The notes under the pieces are model-generated. The model did no database searches, was not told the origin of the DNA, and saw only the letters and a list, made by a program, of their open reading frames with translations. From contig NC_013799.1 in NCBI RefSeq assembly GCF_000010785.1, positions 1,178,001 to 1,242,000 of the forward strand: a stretch of 64,000 bases of DNA, given 5' to 3'. Source of the stretch: Hydrogenobacter thermophilus TK-6. GTDB taxonomy: Bacteria; Aquificota; Aquificia; Aquificales; Aquificaceae. Below are positions 30,312-37,461 of the stretch, piece by piece. Numbering within the stretch: the first letter of the stretch is position 1; every line of letters begins with the position of its first letter. Made by a program: the position numbers and the translations under genes.

Positions 30312-30590
30312 CTAAAACTTCGTCTCTCCTAGGATCTTGCCTCTGTAATTACCAGCCTGAGATATGGCTTTAAGTACCGTTTCTTCCCTAACCTGGTCAT
30401 CGGCGACTACAACAGCTATTTTGTTTTCCAAAGATGTAAGCACCCACTTTACACCCTTGACTTGAGATATGGCTTTTTTTACAGCTACAGGACACATCTC
30501 GCAAGTCATACCTTCCACATCAAAAACTATAACCTTTTCTGCAAAGGTAAGGTTTACAAAGGCAAGTAAAGCAATAAATAACTTTCTCAT
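30312..30590 (-). CDS. merP: Periplasmic mercury-binding protein MerP
   Basis: A 92-residue exported HMA-domain protein with a signal peptide (MRKLFIALLAFVNLTFA) and the metal-binding motif GMTCEMCPVAV (about 28-38). MerP captures Hg(II) in the periplasm and passes it to MerT. I chose the ATG at 30590 because GGAGG lies nine bases upstream and the signal peptide begins there; an open frame 17 codons longer overlaps merT. The C-terminus (QAGNYRGKILGETKF) is slightly longer than in proteobacterial MerP. Confidence 0.9.
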   Translation of the reverse strand: MRKLFIALLAFVNLTFAEKVIVFDVEGMTCEMCPVAVKKAISQVKGVKWVLTSLENKIAVVVADDQVREETVLKAISQAGNYRGKILGETKF

Positions 30591-30594
30591 GACA

Positions 30595-30934
30595 TTAACC
30601 TCCGTAAATTTTGGCAAGCACATACGGATAAAAGGTAGCAACTATAAGAAGCACAAGTGAGACCCAGGCAAGTCCCCTGCTGAGTCTTTGAGTCCAGAAT
30701 GGTTCATTGCATGCACAGCTAAGTTTTTTTTCTCATGTATAACCTGTATATGGAGTATAAAACGCTTCCGTAACCAACAGCTAAAAAGTACCACCTGTAT
30801 GGCTCAAGAGCGCTCAAAGAGCTTAAACTACCTGCGGAAGTACCAAAAACCACAAAGAGAGTAGGAGCTATACAGCAAGAGGATGCAAAGAAAGAAGCCA
30901 CAGCACCCACTATGCTTCCTAAAGCTTCCCTCAT
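30595..30934 (-). pseudogene. merT: Mercuric transport protein MerT, split by a +1 frameshift in an A8 run
   Basis: The first 71 codons encode the MerT N-terminus with the first-helix Cys pair (SSCCIAP, C20-C21) and LEPYRWYF, a classic MerT motif. At a run of eight A on this strand (30724-30731) the frame shifts into an early stop. With seven A the frame continues as RKKLSCACNEPFW (the second Cys pair of MerT) and a last membrane helix (LAWVSLVLLIVATFYPYVLAKIYGG) ending at 30595, just before merP. The continued frame makes a complete protein of about 112 residues. Transcriptional slippage could still make functional product; a sequence error is also possible. Confidence 0.85.
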
Positions 30935-30937
30935 TTT

Positions 30938-31228
30938 TTAACCTCCTTTCACAAGCTGTCTTACCGCTCTCATAAAGTCTTCAAGAGCTTTGACATTACC
31001 CGATTCAACACCTGGTTTTACACAGGAGTTGAAGTGCTCCTCAAGAAGGAACATAGCCATACTGCTTATAGCTGACTTAACTGCGGACATCTGGATGAGG
31101 ATCTCATCACAGCTTCTGCCCTCTTCCAACATCCTTCTTATGCCCTTGACTTGACCCTCAATCCTTGAGAGCCTCCTCATAAGCTCCTGCACACTCTCTT
31201 CCGATAGATAAACCTCGCACCTCTCCAT
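30938..31228 (-). CDS. CsoR/RcnR-family metal-sensing repressor
   Basis: A 96-residue all-helical repressor (DUF156). The residue set C40, H65 and C69 (GRSC..., EEHFNSC) matches the Cys-His-Cys copper ligands of CsoR-type proteins. The basic patch SRIEGQVKGIRRMLEEG is the family DNA-binding helix. It is the first gene of the mer operon (repressor-merT-merP-merA), a place normally held by MerR, and it faces an inverted repeat in the promoter. A GGAGG lies seven bases before the ATG. It could sense mercury, copper or both. Confidence 0.9.
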   Translation of the reverse strand: MERCEVYLSEESVQELMRRLSRIEGQVKGIRRMLEEGRSCDEILIQMSAVKSAISSMAMFLLEEHFNSCVKPGVESGNVKALEDFMRAVRQLVKGG

Positions 31229-31231
31229 ACC

Positions 31232-31278
31232 TATACCTCCTATGGGTATAATATAATGAAGGAGAAAAAATTTGTCAA
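31232..31278 (-). promoter_or_regulatory. mer operon promoter with candidate CsoR-type operator
   Basis: On the minus strand TTGACA (31273-31278) and TATATT (31250-31255) are exactly 17 bases apart. A perfect inverted repeat, TATACC (31232-31237) and GGTATA (31245-31250) with a seven-base centre, overlaps the -10 edge and the expected start point and reaches into the leader. Repression by the adjacent CsoR-like protein through this dyad is inferred from its position. Confidence 0.75.
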
Positions 31279-31316
31279 TTTGAACTGGTGTGAAGCTTCC
31301 TGTAAATTATATCCTC

Positions 31317-32102
31317 ATGTTAGAGTGCTTTGTGCTTGGAGGAGGTGAGAGCAGGCGGTTTGGTGAGGACAAGCTCCTTTTTCCTATAAAAGGAAAGGAA
31401 TGTATAAGGTATGTGTTGGATGCACTTGCTGGAGTATGTGGCAGGCTTGCAATAGTTGGAAAGGATAGGCATAAGTTCTTCGCCATAAAAGATGTTGAAT
31501 TTGTGCCTGATATACTCACAGAGCAAGGTGCCCTTGTGGGAATATACACAGCTCTCAAAAGTGCAAGAACGGACAAGGTCCTTGTGGTAAGTGGAGATAT
31601 GCCTCTTGTCAAGCCATCGCTTGTAAGGTATATAGTAGATGAGTACAAAGATCCCATAACCATCTACTGTATAAGAGGAAGGCTTTATCCGCTCTTTGGT
31701 GTATATTCCACAAAAATTTTGAAAGACCTTGAGACCTACCTCAAAGAAGGCGAAAAAAAAGTGATGGATTTTATAGAGAGAGTAGGATATAACTGTATAA
31801 AGGAAGACGAGGTGATTCATCTTGATCCTCTGCTTCTTTCTTTTATAAACATGAACACAAAGGAGGACCTAAAAGTTATATTAAAAAACATGGGTGTTGT
31901 AAAGCTAAAAGTGAGCGGAATGACTTGTGAGCATTGTGTGAATACTGTAAAGAGGGCTCTTATGTCTGTAGATGGTGTTTCAGATGTTAGCGTGAGCTTG
32001 GAAAAGGGCGAGGTAGAGGTGATAACCCAAAAGGATATAGAACTTCAAGCTCTAAAAAGTGCCATAGAAGAGTGGGGCTACAAGGTTTTAGGTGAGGTTT
32101 GA
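31317..32102 (+). CDS. mobA: Molybdopterin guanylyltransferase (MobA-like) fused to an HMA metal-binding domain
   Basis: A 261-residue two-domain protein from ATG 31317. Residues 1-190 are a MobA-type nucleotidyltransferase: LGGGESRRFGEDKLLFPI (about 7-24), PDILTEQGALVGIYTAL, VVSGDMPLVKP and the C-terminal INMNTKEDL. This is the GTP:Mo-cofactor guanylyltransferase. Residues 195-261 are a heavy-metal-associated domain with GMTCEHC, close in sequence to the HMA of MerA across the promoter. A Met-Gly at the junction (near 31892) could be an internal start making free HMA domain. An intact 8-A run lies in frame at 31753-31760. Confidence 0.85.
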   Translation: MLECFVLGGGESRRFGEDKLLFPIKGKECIRYVLDALAGVCGRLAIVGKDRHKFFAIKDVEFVPDILTEQGALVGIYTALKSARTDKVLVVSGDMPLVKPSLVRYIVDEYKDPITIYCIRGRLYPLFGVYSTKILKDLETYLKEGEKKVMDFIERVGYNCIKEDEVIHLDPLLLSFINMNTKEDLKVILKNMGVVKLKVSGMTCEHCVNTVKRALMSVDGVSDVSVSLEKGEVEVITQKDIELQALKSAIEEWGYKVLGEV

Positions 32103-32694
32103 GGAACTAAGAGGGCACCTTAATAATTTGCAACTTATAGGCAGTGGATGGAGAAGCTATGTTTATAGGTCTTCTCTCTGTGGTAAAGATGTTGCCATAA
32201 AGGTGGCAAAAGAGAAGGGTTTAGAAGAAGCCATAAGAAAGGAGGCACGCATACTGGAAAAGCTCAAGGGCATAAAGAACTTCCCTCAAATCATCGTGTG
32301 GGGTGATGACTTTTTGGTCTACGAGTTTATAGATGGAATACCCTTTGAGAAGTGCAACATAACCCCCCAACAGAAGGTATTAATTCTCTTAAAAGTTCTT
32401 GAACTTGCTTATCTTCTTGACAGCATGTGCATATCAAGGGACGAATTTCAAAGGCTGGACAAGAATCTGCTGGTGGATAAAGACTTGGAAGTTTACATTA
32501 TTGACTTTGAAAGAGGCAATATCTCATGCAAAAGAAAAACTAACATAACACAGCTTATGCAACTCTTTGTGAGGGAGGGCTACATGGATTTAAAAAAAGC
32601 CATAGATTTGGGAAGAGCTTACGCTAAAGAACCCAAGAAGGTGGTTCATGAGCTTAAAAATCTCCTTGAGAAAGCTTTACGAGAAACTTCTTGA
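32092..32694 (+). CDS. Small serine/threonine-kinase-like protein
   Basis: A 200-residue minimal protein-kinase fold. Visible elements are a glycine-rich start IGSGWRSYVYRS (about 16-27), the ATP lysine in VAIKVAKEKG, a C-helix Glu (RKEARILEKL), a hinge VYEFIDG, a catalytic-loop-like RLDKNLLVD and a metal-binding YIIDFERG (DFE in place of DFG). It resembles the small archaeal/bacterial predicted Ser/Thr kinases (COG2112-like, Bud32 neighbours). Substrates are unknown. The GTG start overlaps the mobA-HMA stop by 11 bases. Confidence 0.75.
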   Translation: MRFEELRGHLNNLQLIGSGWRSYVYRSSLCGKDVAIKVAKEKGLEEAIRKEARILEKLKGIKNFPQIIVWGDDFLVYEFIDGIPFEKCNITPQQKVLILLKVLELAYLLDSMCISRDEFQRLDKNLLVDKDLEVYIIDFERGNISCKRKTNITQLMQLFVREGYMDLKKAIDLGRAYAKEPKKVVHELKNLLEKALRETS

Positions 32695-33310
32695 CCTCTA
32701 TGGCTACCAAAACTGGTGGCCAATTGACGAGGAGTATCACAAAAATATGGGCACAGACCCAAGGGACGAGGTAATAATCTCAGCGGTGCTGACCCAAAAC
32801 ACCAGCTGGAAAAATGTGGAGAGGAGTCTGGAAAGGATAAAAAGAGAGGGAATTCTGTCTCTTGAGTTTGTGAGAAGCGTTGATGAAAAGACTCTGCAAG
32901 ACCTTATAAGACCAGCAGGTTTTTACACGCTAAAATCTAAGAGACTCAAAGAGCTGGCACTCTTTATGAACCCAACGGAAAAAGTCAAATACGTGAGTCG
33001 CGGAGATTTACTGAAGATAAAGGGAATAGGAAGAGAAACTGCAGATGTTATACTTCTTTATGCAGGAGGTAGGCTCTACTTCGTTATAGATAAATACACA
33101 CAGCGTTTTATAGAGAGATTTTACGGACTAAAAGGCAGCTACGAGAGTCTCAAAAACTTTTTTGAGGAAAACCTACCAAAAGATGTAAAAGTTTATAAGG
33201 AATTTCATGCCCTAATGGATGAGCATGCCAAAAGGTTTTGTAAGAGCATCCCCCTCTGTGGAGGATGCCCATTAAAAGATATGTGCATCAATGCAAGCCC
33301 ATCCTCTTGA
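32648..33310 (+). CDS. Endonuclease III-like HhH-GPD DNA glycosylase
   Basis: A 220-residue base-excision-repair glycosylase. It has VLTQNTSWKNVERSL, the helix-hairpin-helix LLKIKGIGRETADVILLYA (about 120-138) and the catalytic Asp region YFVIDKYTQRFIERF, followed by a C-terminal iron-sulfur loop with cysteines spaced C-x5-C-x2-C-x5-C. Canonical Nth has C-x6-C-x2-C-x5-C. The WWP and NTSWKNVE features suggest the 3-methyladenine (MagIII-like) branch rather than Nth itself. The 5' end overlaps the kinase gene by 47 bases, so the true start could be later. Confidence 0.82.
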   Translation: MSLKISLRKLYEKLLDLYGYQNWWPIDEEYHKNMGTDPRDEVIISAVLTQNTSWKNVERSLERIKREGILSLEFVRSVDEKTLQDLIRPAGFYTLKSKRLKELALFMNPTEKVKYVSRGDLLKIKGIGRETADVILLYAGGRLYFVIDKYTQRFIERFYGLKGSYESLKNFFEENLPKDVKVYKEFHALMDEHAKRFCKSIPLCGGCPLKDMCINASPSS

Positions 33311-33917
33311 GTAGTCTTCCTCTCCAGACCCATATGAGCACACCCATCACTATAAGATAAGCTATGGTAAAAACTCCCATGAGCGTTCTCTTTGCCTTCT
33401 CTTGAGGGGAAGGTTCAGAAACGGACTTTAGATAAGCTATAATTTTGGCGGTTTCTTCAGGTCTTCCCGTCATGACGGCGGGCATGGATGTGCCTGGGAG
33501 TACCTTCTGCGGGTCAAGTATGAAGTTAAAGAGGTACTCTTTACCTCTGGAAAGGTACATGGTGGATAGGTCTGGGGGAACTTTGCCGAAAGATTCTTTA
33601 AGCTGAGAGAGCTCTGTGTAAAAAGCGCTCTCGTAAACCTCGTTGGGAAGTATCTTTCCGTACTTTTCCTGCAGAACCTTAAGGTTAGGATTTGCCTGTA
33701 CGGAAGAGGGATAAACCGCGTCATACCTTACCGAATGACAGGCTTGGCAGTTCTGTTCAAAGAGCTGTTTTCCCTCTTTGGCATATCTCACATCTTGTAC
33801 TATTTTCTCGTATTGGGCAGGCATTTCATACCTTTCATGCGGTGCAAAGATGTTGTTTATCCAAATGATGTAGAAGAAGGCAAGGGTCAAAATGGTGAAA
33901 AAGACAGCTTTAACCAT
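33288..33917 (-). CDS. petC: Cytochrome c1 subunit of the bc1 complex
   Basis: A 209-residue membrane-anchored c-type cytochrome with an N-terminal hydrophobic segment (FFTILTLAFFYIIWI), the haem motif CQACH (about 43-47), a methionine ligand candidate in PGTSMPAVMTG and a C-terminal anchor (LMGVFTIAYLIVMGVLIWVW). It accepts electrons from the Rieske centre and passes them to soluble cytochrome c. It is the third gene of the minus-strand Rieske-cyt b-cyt c1 operon. Confidence 0.92.
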   Translation of the reverse strand: MVKAVFFTILTLAFFYIIWINNIFAPHERYEMPAQYEKIVQDVRYAKEGKQLFEQNCQACHSVRYDAVYPSSVQANPNLKVLQEKYGKILPNEVYESAFYTELSQLKESFGKVPPDLSTMYLSRGKEYLFNFILDPQKVLPGTSMPAVMTGRPEETAKIIAYLKSVSEPSPQEKAKRTLMGVFTIAYLIVMGVLIWVWRGRLLKRMGLH

Positions 33918-33918
33918 C

Positions 33919-35103
33919 TTACTTACCTCCTCTCGCTTTGTACCAGCCCCACTCTATAACAGATATTACAGGAAGGGATATAAAGAAGGCAAAGAGGGTT
34001 GCTGTAAAGGTAAGACCCAGCATGGCGTTGGTGGGAGTGGGTGGCATGGTACCCAGTATGGTAAGAGCCATGGCGGATATAACCAGCACTATGTACATCA
34101 CAAAGAAGAGAGGTCTTTTTCTCGCGCTTTTGAAGGGTGAGAAATCAAGGAAGGGAAGCAGGAGCAGTAGTAAAAGCGTTAAGCTGAAGGCTATAAAGCC
34201 TAGAAACTTCTGGGGAATAGACCTGAATATGGTGTAAAAAGCCAGAAGGTACCACTCGGGTGCTATGTGAGGAGGTGTCTTAAAGGGGTTTGCGGGCTCA
34301 AAGTTATCCGCAGGCAGGAAGTGGTGCATGTAAAAGAAAACAAAGAAGAAGAAAACAGCAAGGTAACCCATTACATAGGCACCTTCCTTTAGGGTCATAT
34401 AAGGATGGAAGGGAACGCCTTCCTTCTTCTTGTCTATCTCTACACCCTCGGGGTTTGATATACCCGCAGCCCTGACCAGATAGAGGTGAAAGCCCACAAG
34501 TCCTAAAAGTATAAGGGGCAAGAGCCATATGTGAAGTCCAAAGAACCTTCCCAGGGTTATCTGGCCAAGCTCGTATCCGCCCTTCATCCAGACAGATATC
34601 GTCTCACCTAAAGCGCCGGGTATGGCAGTAGGTATCTCTGTGGTGACCACCATACCCCAGTAGGAGAGCTGTCCCCATGGTAAAAGATAGCCTGAAAGTG
34701 CAGTAGCTAAGAGTATGAAAAATATGAACCATCCCACTATCCATGTTAACTCCCTGGGTTTTTTGTAAGCGTTGTAGTAAATGCCGGTGAACATGTGAAG
34801 GTAAACGAGCGCCAGAAAGAAGTTCGCTCCTGCGGCATGCACATGTCTGAATAGCCACATGAAGGGTATCTCTTTCATTATGGTGTAGTTGGCGCTGTCA
34901 AAGGCTGCATGAACATTGGGCTGATAGTACATGGTAAGAAATATACCCGAGATGATCTGTATGGCAAAGGCTATGAGAGCCATAACACCAAAGGCATACG
35001 GAAAAGTTAAGTTCTTAGGCACTTTGTATTCCACCATCTGTGACTGCCAGAGTTCGCTTATGTGAGTCCTTTCATCTATCCACTTTCCTATCCTTCCAAA
35101 CAT
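33919..35103 (-). CDS. petB: Cytochrome b subunit of the bc1 complex
   Basis: A 394-residue polytopic protein with eight or more membrane helices. It shows the first haem-ligand helix (FRHVHAAGANFFLALVYLHMF), the second pair of histidines (FFGLHIWLLPLILLGLVGFHLYLVR, here split for reading), the Qo-site PEWY motif (IAPEWYLLAFY) and GYLLPWGQLSYWG. It is full length, not the split b6/subunit IV form. It oxidises quinol from Sqr among other sources. Confidence 0.95.
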   Translation of the reverse strand: MFGRIGKWIDERTHISELWQSQMVEYKVPKNLTFPYAFGVMALIAFAIQIISGIFLTMYYQPNVHAAFDSANYTIMKEIPFMWLFRHVHAAGANFFLALVYLHMFTGIYYNAYKKPRELTWIVGWFIFFILLATALSGYLLPWGQLSYWGMVVTTEIPTAIPGALGETISVWMKGGYELGQITLGRFFGLHIWLLPLILLGLVGFHLYLVRAAGISNPEGVEIDKKKEGVPFHPYMTLKEGAYVMGYLAVFFFFVFFYMHHFLPADNFEPANPFKTPPHIAPEWYLLAFYTIFRSIPQKFLGFIAFSLTLLLLLLLPFLDFSPFKSARKRPLFFVMYIVLVISAMALTILGTMPPTPTNAMLGLTFTATLFAFFISLPVISVIEWGWYKARGGK

Positions 35104-35115
35104 GCCTCAACCTCC

Positions 35116-35634
35116 TCAGGTTTGTTCTTTTATAAATCCGGGTTCACCTATGACCAGCTTATTACCTTGAAGATTCTGGGGTGGTATGTGAAGAGGCAAA
35201 GGAGGAGGACCCGCTATGTTATCACCCCACGGTGAGTAAAAGCCTCCATGACAGGGACAGTGAAAGACTGGATAGTTGTATTCAGCTTCACCCTGAGGTT
35301 TCCAAAGAGGAATGCATCCAAGATGCGTGCAAACCGCTATGAGAGCATAAGCACTGTGCCCCTCAAGAAGTTTTCTGTTTTTATCCTCCTTGGTAGTACC
35401 GTTCCACTGGAAGTTGGTGGGCAGATGCACCACGAAAACAGGCTTGCCCTTCCATGAGACCACCCTTACAGTCCCTTCCGGGATTTGTGATATGTCCACT
35501 TCCACCTTAGCAGCAGCTAAGGATGCGGCACTGGGAGCAAGAGTCTTAATTATGGGATACAAAACCCCTGCAACACCCACTACTCCCAGCCCGCCTATGG
35601 CAAGACTTATGAGGTCTCTCCTTGAGGCTTCCAT
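35116..35634 (-). CDS. petA: Rieske iron-sulfur subunit of the bc1 complex
   Basis: A 172-residue protein with an N-terminal membrane anchor/Tat-like segment (RRDLISLAIGGLGVVGVAG, twin Arg at 5-6) and the two Rieske boxes CTHLGCIP (about 102-109) and CPCHGGFYS (about 126-134), which bind the [2Fe-2S] cluster through two Cys and two His. The first gene of the bc1 operon. It has a good AGGAGG ribosome site, and the -10-like TATAAT at 35670-35675 lies in repeat copy A. Confidence 0.95.
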   Translation of the reverse strand: MEASRRDLISLAIGGLGVVGVAGVLYPIIKTLAPSAASLAAAKVEVDISQIPEGTVRVVSWKGKPVFVVHLPTNFQWNGTTKEDKNRKLLEGHSAYALIAVCTHLGCIPLWKPQGEAEYNYPVFHCPCHGGFYSPWGDNIAGPPPLPLHIPPQNLQGNKLVIGEPGFIKEQT

Positions 35635-35652
35635 GGTATTACCTCCTGATGC

Positions 35653-35752
35653 ATATTCATAACGAATTAATTATATCACCAAAAAGCAAAAGAGATAAAA
35701 GGGGTTTTTAATACTTTTTGTCTATTTAAAAATTCTTGCATATAATTATAAA
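35653..35752. repeat. Direct repeat copy A: bidirectional promoter upstream of the bc1 operon
   Basis: About 100 bases that recur in the same orientation at 39358-39455. The first 62 bases differ at only two positions; the rest is more diverged with one single-base gap. A minus-strand TATAAT (35670-35675) faces the Rieske gene. On the plus strand TTGTCT (35718-35723), 17 bases and TATAAT (35741-35746) point into the inserted DNA. It ends at the insertion-sequence-like end that follows. Confidence 0.8.
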
Positions 35753-35754
35753 CT

Positions 35755-35777
35755 CACGCCGGGTGAGAAATTCAGAA
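35755..35777 (+). repeat. Solo insertion-sequence terminal inverted repeat
   Basis: These 23 bases match the left end of the insertion sequence at 38612-38634 in all but about five positions (shared core GTGAGAAA and TCAGAA). No transposase of that type follows directly. With the end at 39341-39357 it bounds the whole 3.6 kb inserted block. Confidence 0.65.
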
Positions 35778-36080
35778 AGCCTGTAGCTTCTTAGAAAAAA
35801 GTACCCCTCCTCCTAAGGGGATGTAATTGAGAATATAATATGCTAAACCTTTAGCATAAAGTCCCTGCAAGTATTAAGGCAAAAGGCGTAAATATCTCTT
35901 GGACGAAGGCCATAAGGTAAGCATAGAGGCTATACGGGAGTGGTTCCATTCAGTACAGTAAGTAAGGTACTTAGAGCCATGTACGCATAGGCATTTTGGG
36001 TTTACTTGAATGAGAGCAAAATAAAGACCTTTGGGAAGAGCAATGTTGTTTGGAATGCAAAATATGAAACTGCATGAAGT
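35778..36080 (+). pseudogene. Decayed transposase remnant and hairpins in the bc1-glycosyltransferase gap
   Basis: No intact gene. Two short hairpins occur: CCCCT/AGGGG (35804-35820) and a 9-base dyad TATGCTAAA/TTTAGCATA (35839-35858). Downstream, short frames separated by stops read KYLLDEGHKVSIEAIREWF and YLNESKIKTFGKSNVVWNAK, which look like pieces of a DDE transposase of another insertion sequence, perhaps IS6-like. I cannot name the family with confidence. Confidence 0.4.
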
Positions 36081-37439
36081 CTATACCTTACTGGAAGTTA
36101 AAAGTTGACATGGTCTCCTGCCAAGCCAGCTAAACACCAGAAAACATACAAAGAACAGAAAAGAAACAATGCAAACATATACCCCTTCCCACCTTTTACC
36201 CTTTAGACTTGCAATAAGCACAATAAATGTTAAAATCAGCATAGCAAACTCTCCTATATACAAGTGTCTTTCTTTAACATTGGACTTGGGTGTCCTGTAA
36301 AAAGACACTTTTAGCTTAAGGAAAGCTCTAATAGGTGCGTAGCTCATAGGAAAGAAGAGCGAAAAGTAAAAAAGCAGAGCTATAAAAGCGTCTGAATAAG
36401 AAATTCCGTCCAATTTTCTGTAGATGTGCATAAAGCTGTAAACCCTAGAAAGCAAAAATCCGCTCAGTAGCCCGACCCCCAGCCAACTTAACCACCCTCC
36501 TAGCAGAGAAAAGACTAAGGAAATTAACAAAGGAGTGTGCCAAACTGCGTTTTGTATCCAAAAGGCTACCTTTTGTTTTGCTCTAAGATTTTTTCCAAAG
36601 GTTAACTCCCAAAAATGTTTAAGTATTGTTTGTGCGTTGCCATATGCCCACCTAAATCTTTGCTGCCTGCAGGAAAACCATGTGAACGGCATAAGACCTT
36701 TTCCCACGCTCTCGTCCACATAAGCACCCTTAAAACCCTTTAGGTTTATCCTAAGCCCCATTTCGCTGTCTTCGGTTATCACTTCATCACTCCACCTACC
36801 GGCTTTTTCTAAACATTCCCTTTTTATAAACCCTACAGTTCCCATAAAGGATACAGCCTCCAGCACATGACACATTCTCATTATCACCGCAAAAAAGTAC
36901 CTATAAGACAGGTACATAGCCCTGAAAAAGAGCGTGTTGGGATAGTCCCTGTAGTCTTGGGGAAACTGTACTACAGACCAACCTTTTTGTGTGTAGCTAA
37001 CACCCCTTTTTATAAAGTCCCTTCTTACTGTATAATCGCTGTCTACTACAGCCAGCACCTGGGTTTTAGGGTTCATAAGCTCAAGCGCTTTGTTAAGAGT
37101 CCCACCTTTAAAGCCATGGGTTCGTATGTGGTAATATTTACAAACCTCGCTCTCCTGGCAGTATTTACTTATAGGTTTTCTAAGGTGGCGGCAAGGGGTA
37201 TTGTTGACCAGCGCTAACACCTCATACTCCTTGTAGTCTTGTTTTTTTAAACTTTCAAGGGTTTGAAGAACCACCTCAGGTGGCTCTTTGTGTATTGGCA
37301 CATGCACGCTAACAAACTGATCGTGAAAGCTTTCTACACTTTCAGGCTTTTTGTAGTCAAAAGCCTTTCTCAGAAAATAGGTTTCTATTGTATAAGGCAA
37401 AAGCCCAAAAAGGAAGAAAAACAGCTCCATAGTATCCAA
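36081..37439 (-). CDS. Processive family 2 glycosyltransferase (cellulose-synthase-like)
   Basis: A 452-residue membrane glycosyltransferase. An N-terminal membrane segment is followed by the GT-A catalytic domain with the D-x-D in VVDSDYTV (about 132-139), the acceptor-site TED in VITEDSEMGLR and the Q-x2-R-W motif QQRFRWAYG (about 264-272), then four or more C-terminal membrane helices. These motifs define processive beta-glycan synthases that secrete polysaccharide. The product is unknown. It lies within the inserted block, downstream of the GT4 gene on the same strand. Confidence 0.88.
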   Translation of the reverse strand: MDTMELFFFLFGLLPYTIETYFLRKAFDYKKPESVESFHDQFVSVHVPIHKEPPEVVLQTLESLKKQDYKEYEVLALVNNTPCRHLRKPISKYCQESEVCKYYHIRTHGFKGGTLNKALELMNPKTQVLAVVDSDYTVRRDFIKRGVSYTQKGWSVVQFPQDYRDYPNTLFFRAMYLSYRYFFAVIMRMCHVLEAVSFMGTVGFIKRECLEKAGRWSDEVITEDSEMGLRINLKGFKGAYVDESVGKGLMPFTWFSCRQQRFRWAYGNAQTILKHFWELTFGKNLRAKQKVAFWIQNAVWHTPLLISLVFSLLGGWLSWLGVGLLSGFLLSRVYSFMHIYRKLDGISYSDAFIALLFYFSLFFPMSYAPIRAFLKLKVSFYRTPKSNVKERHLYIGEFAMLILTFIVLIASLKGKRWEGVYVCIVSFLFFVCFLVFSWLGRRPCQLLTSSKV

Positions 37440-37461
37440 CCTCCCTTTTGGTTAAAGATTG

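Noticed and set aside
33470-35662. Plus-strand frames opposite the bc1 operon
   Set aside because: The minus-strand cytochrome and Rieske motifs are unambiguous and account for the whole region.
35839-35858. 9-base dyad read as a terminator
   Set aside because: It is AT-rich with a two-base loop, lacks a T run and lies in transposase debris; more likely part of an old element end.
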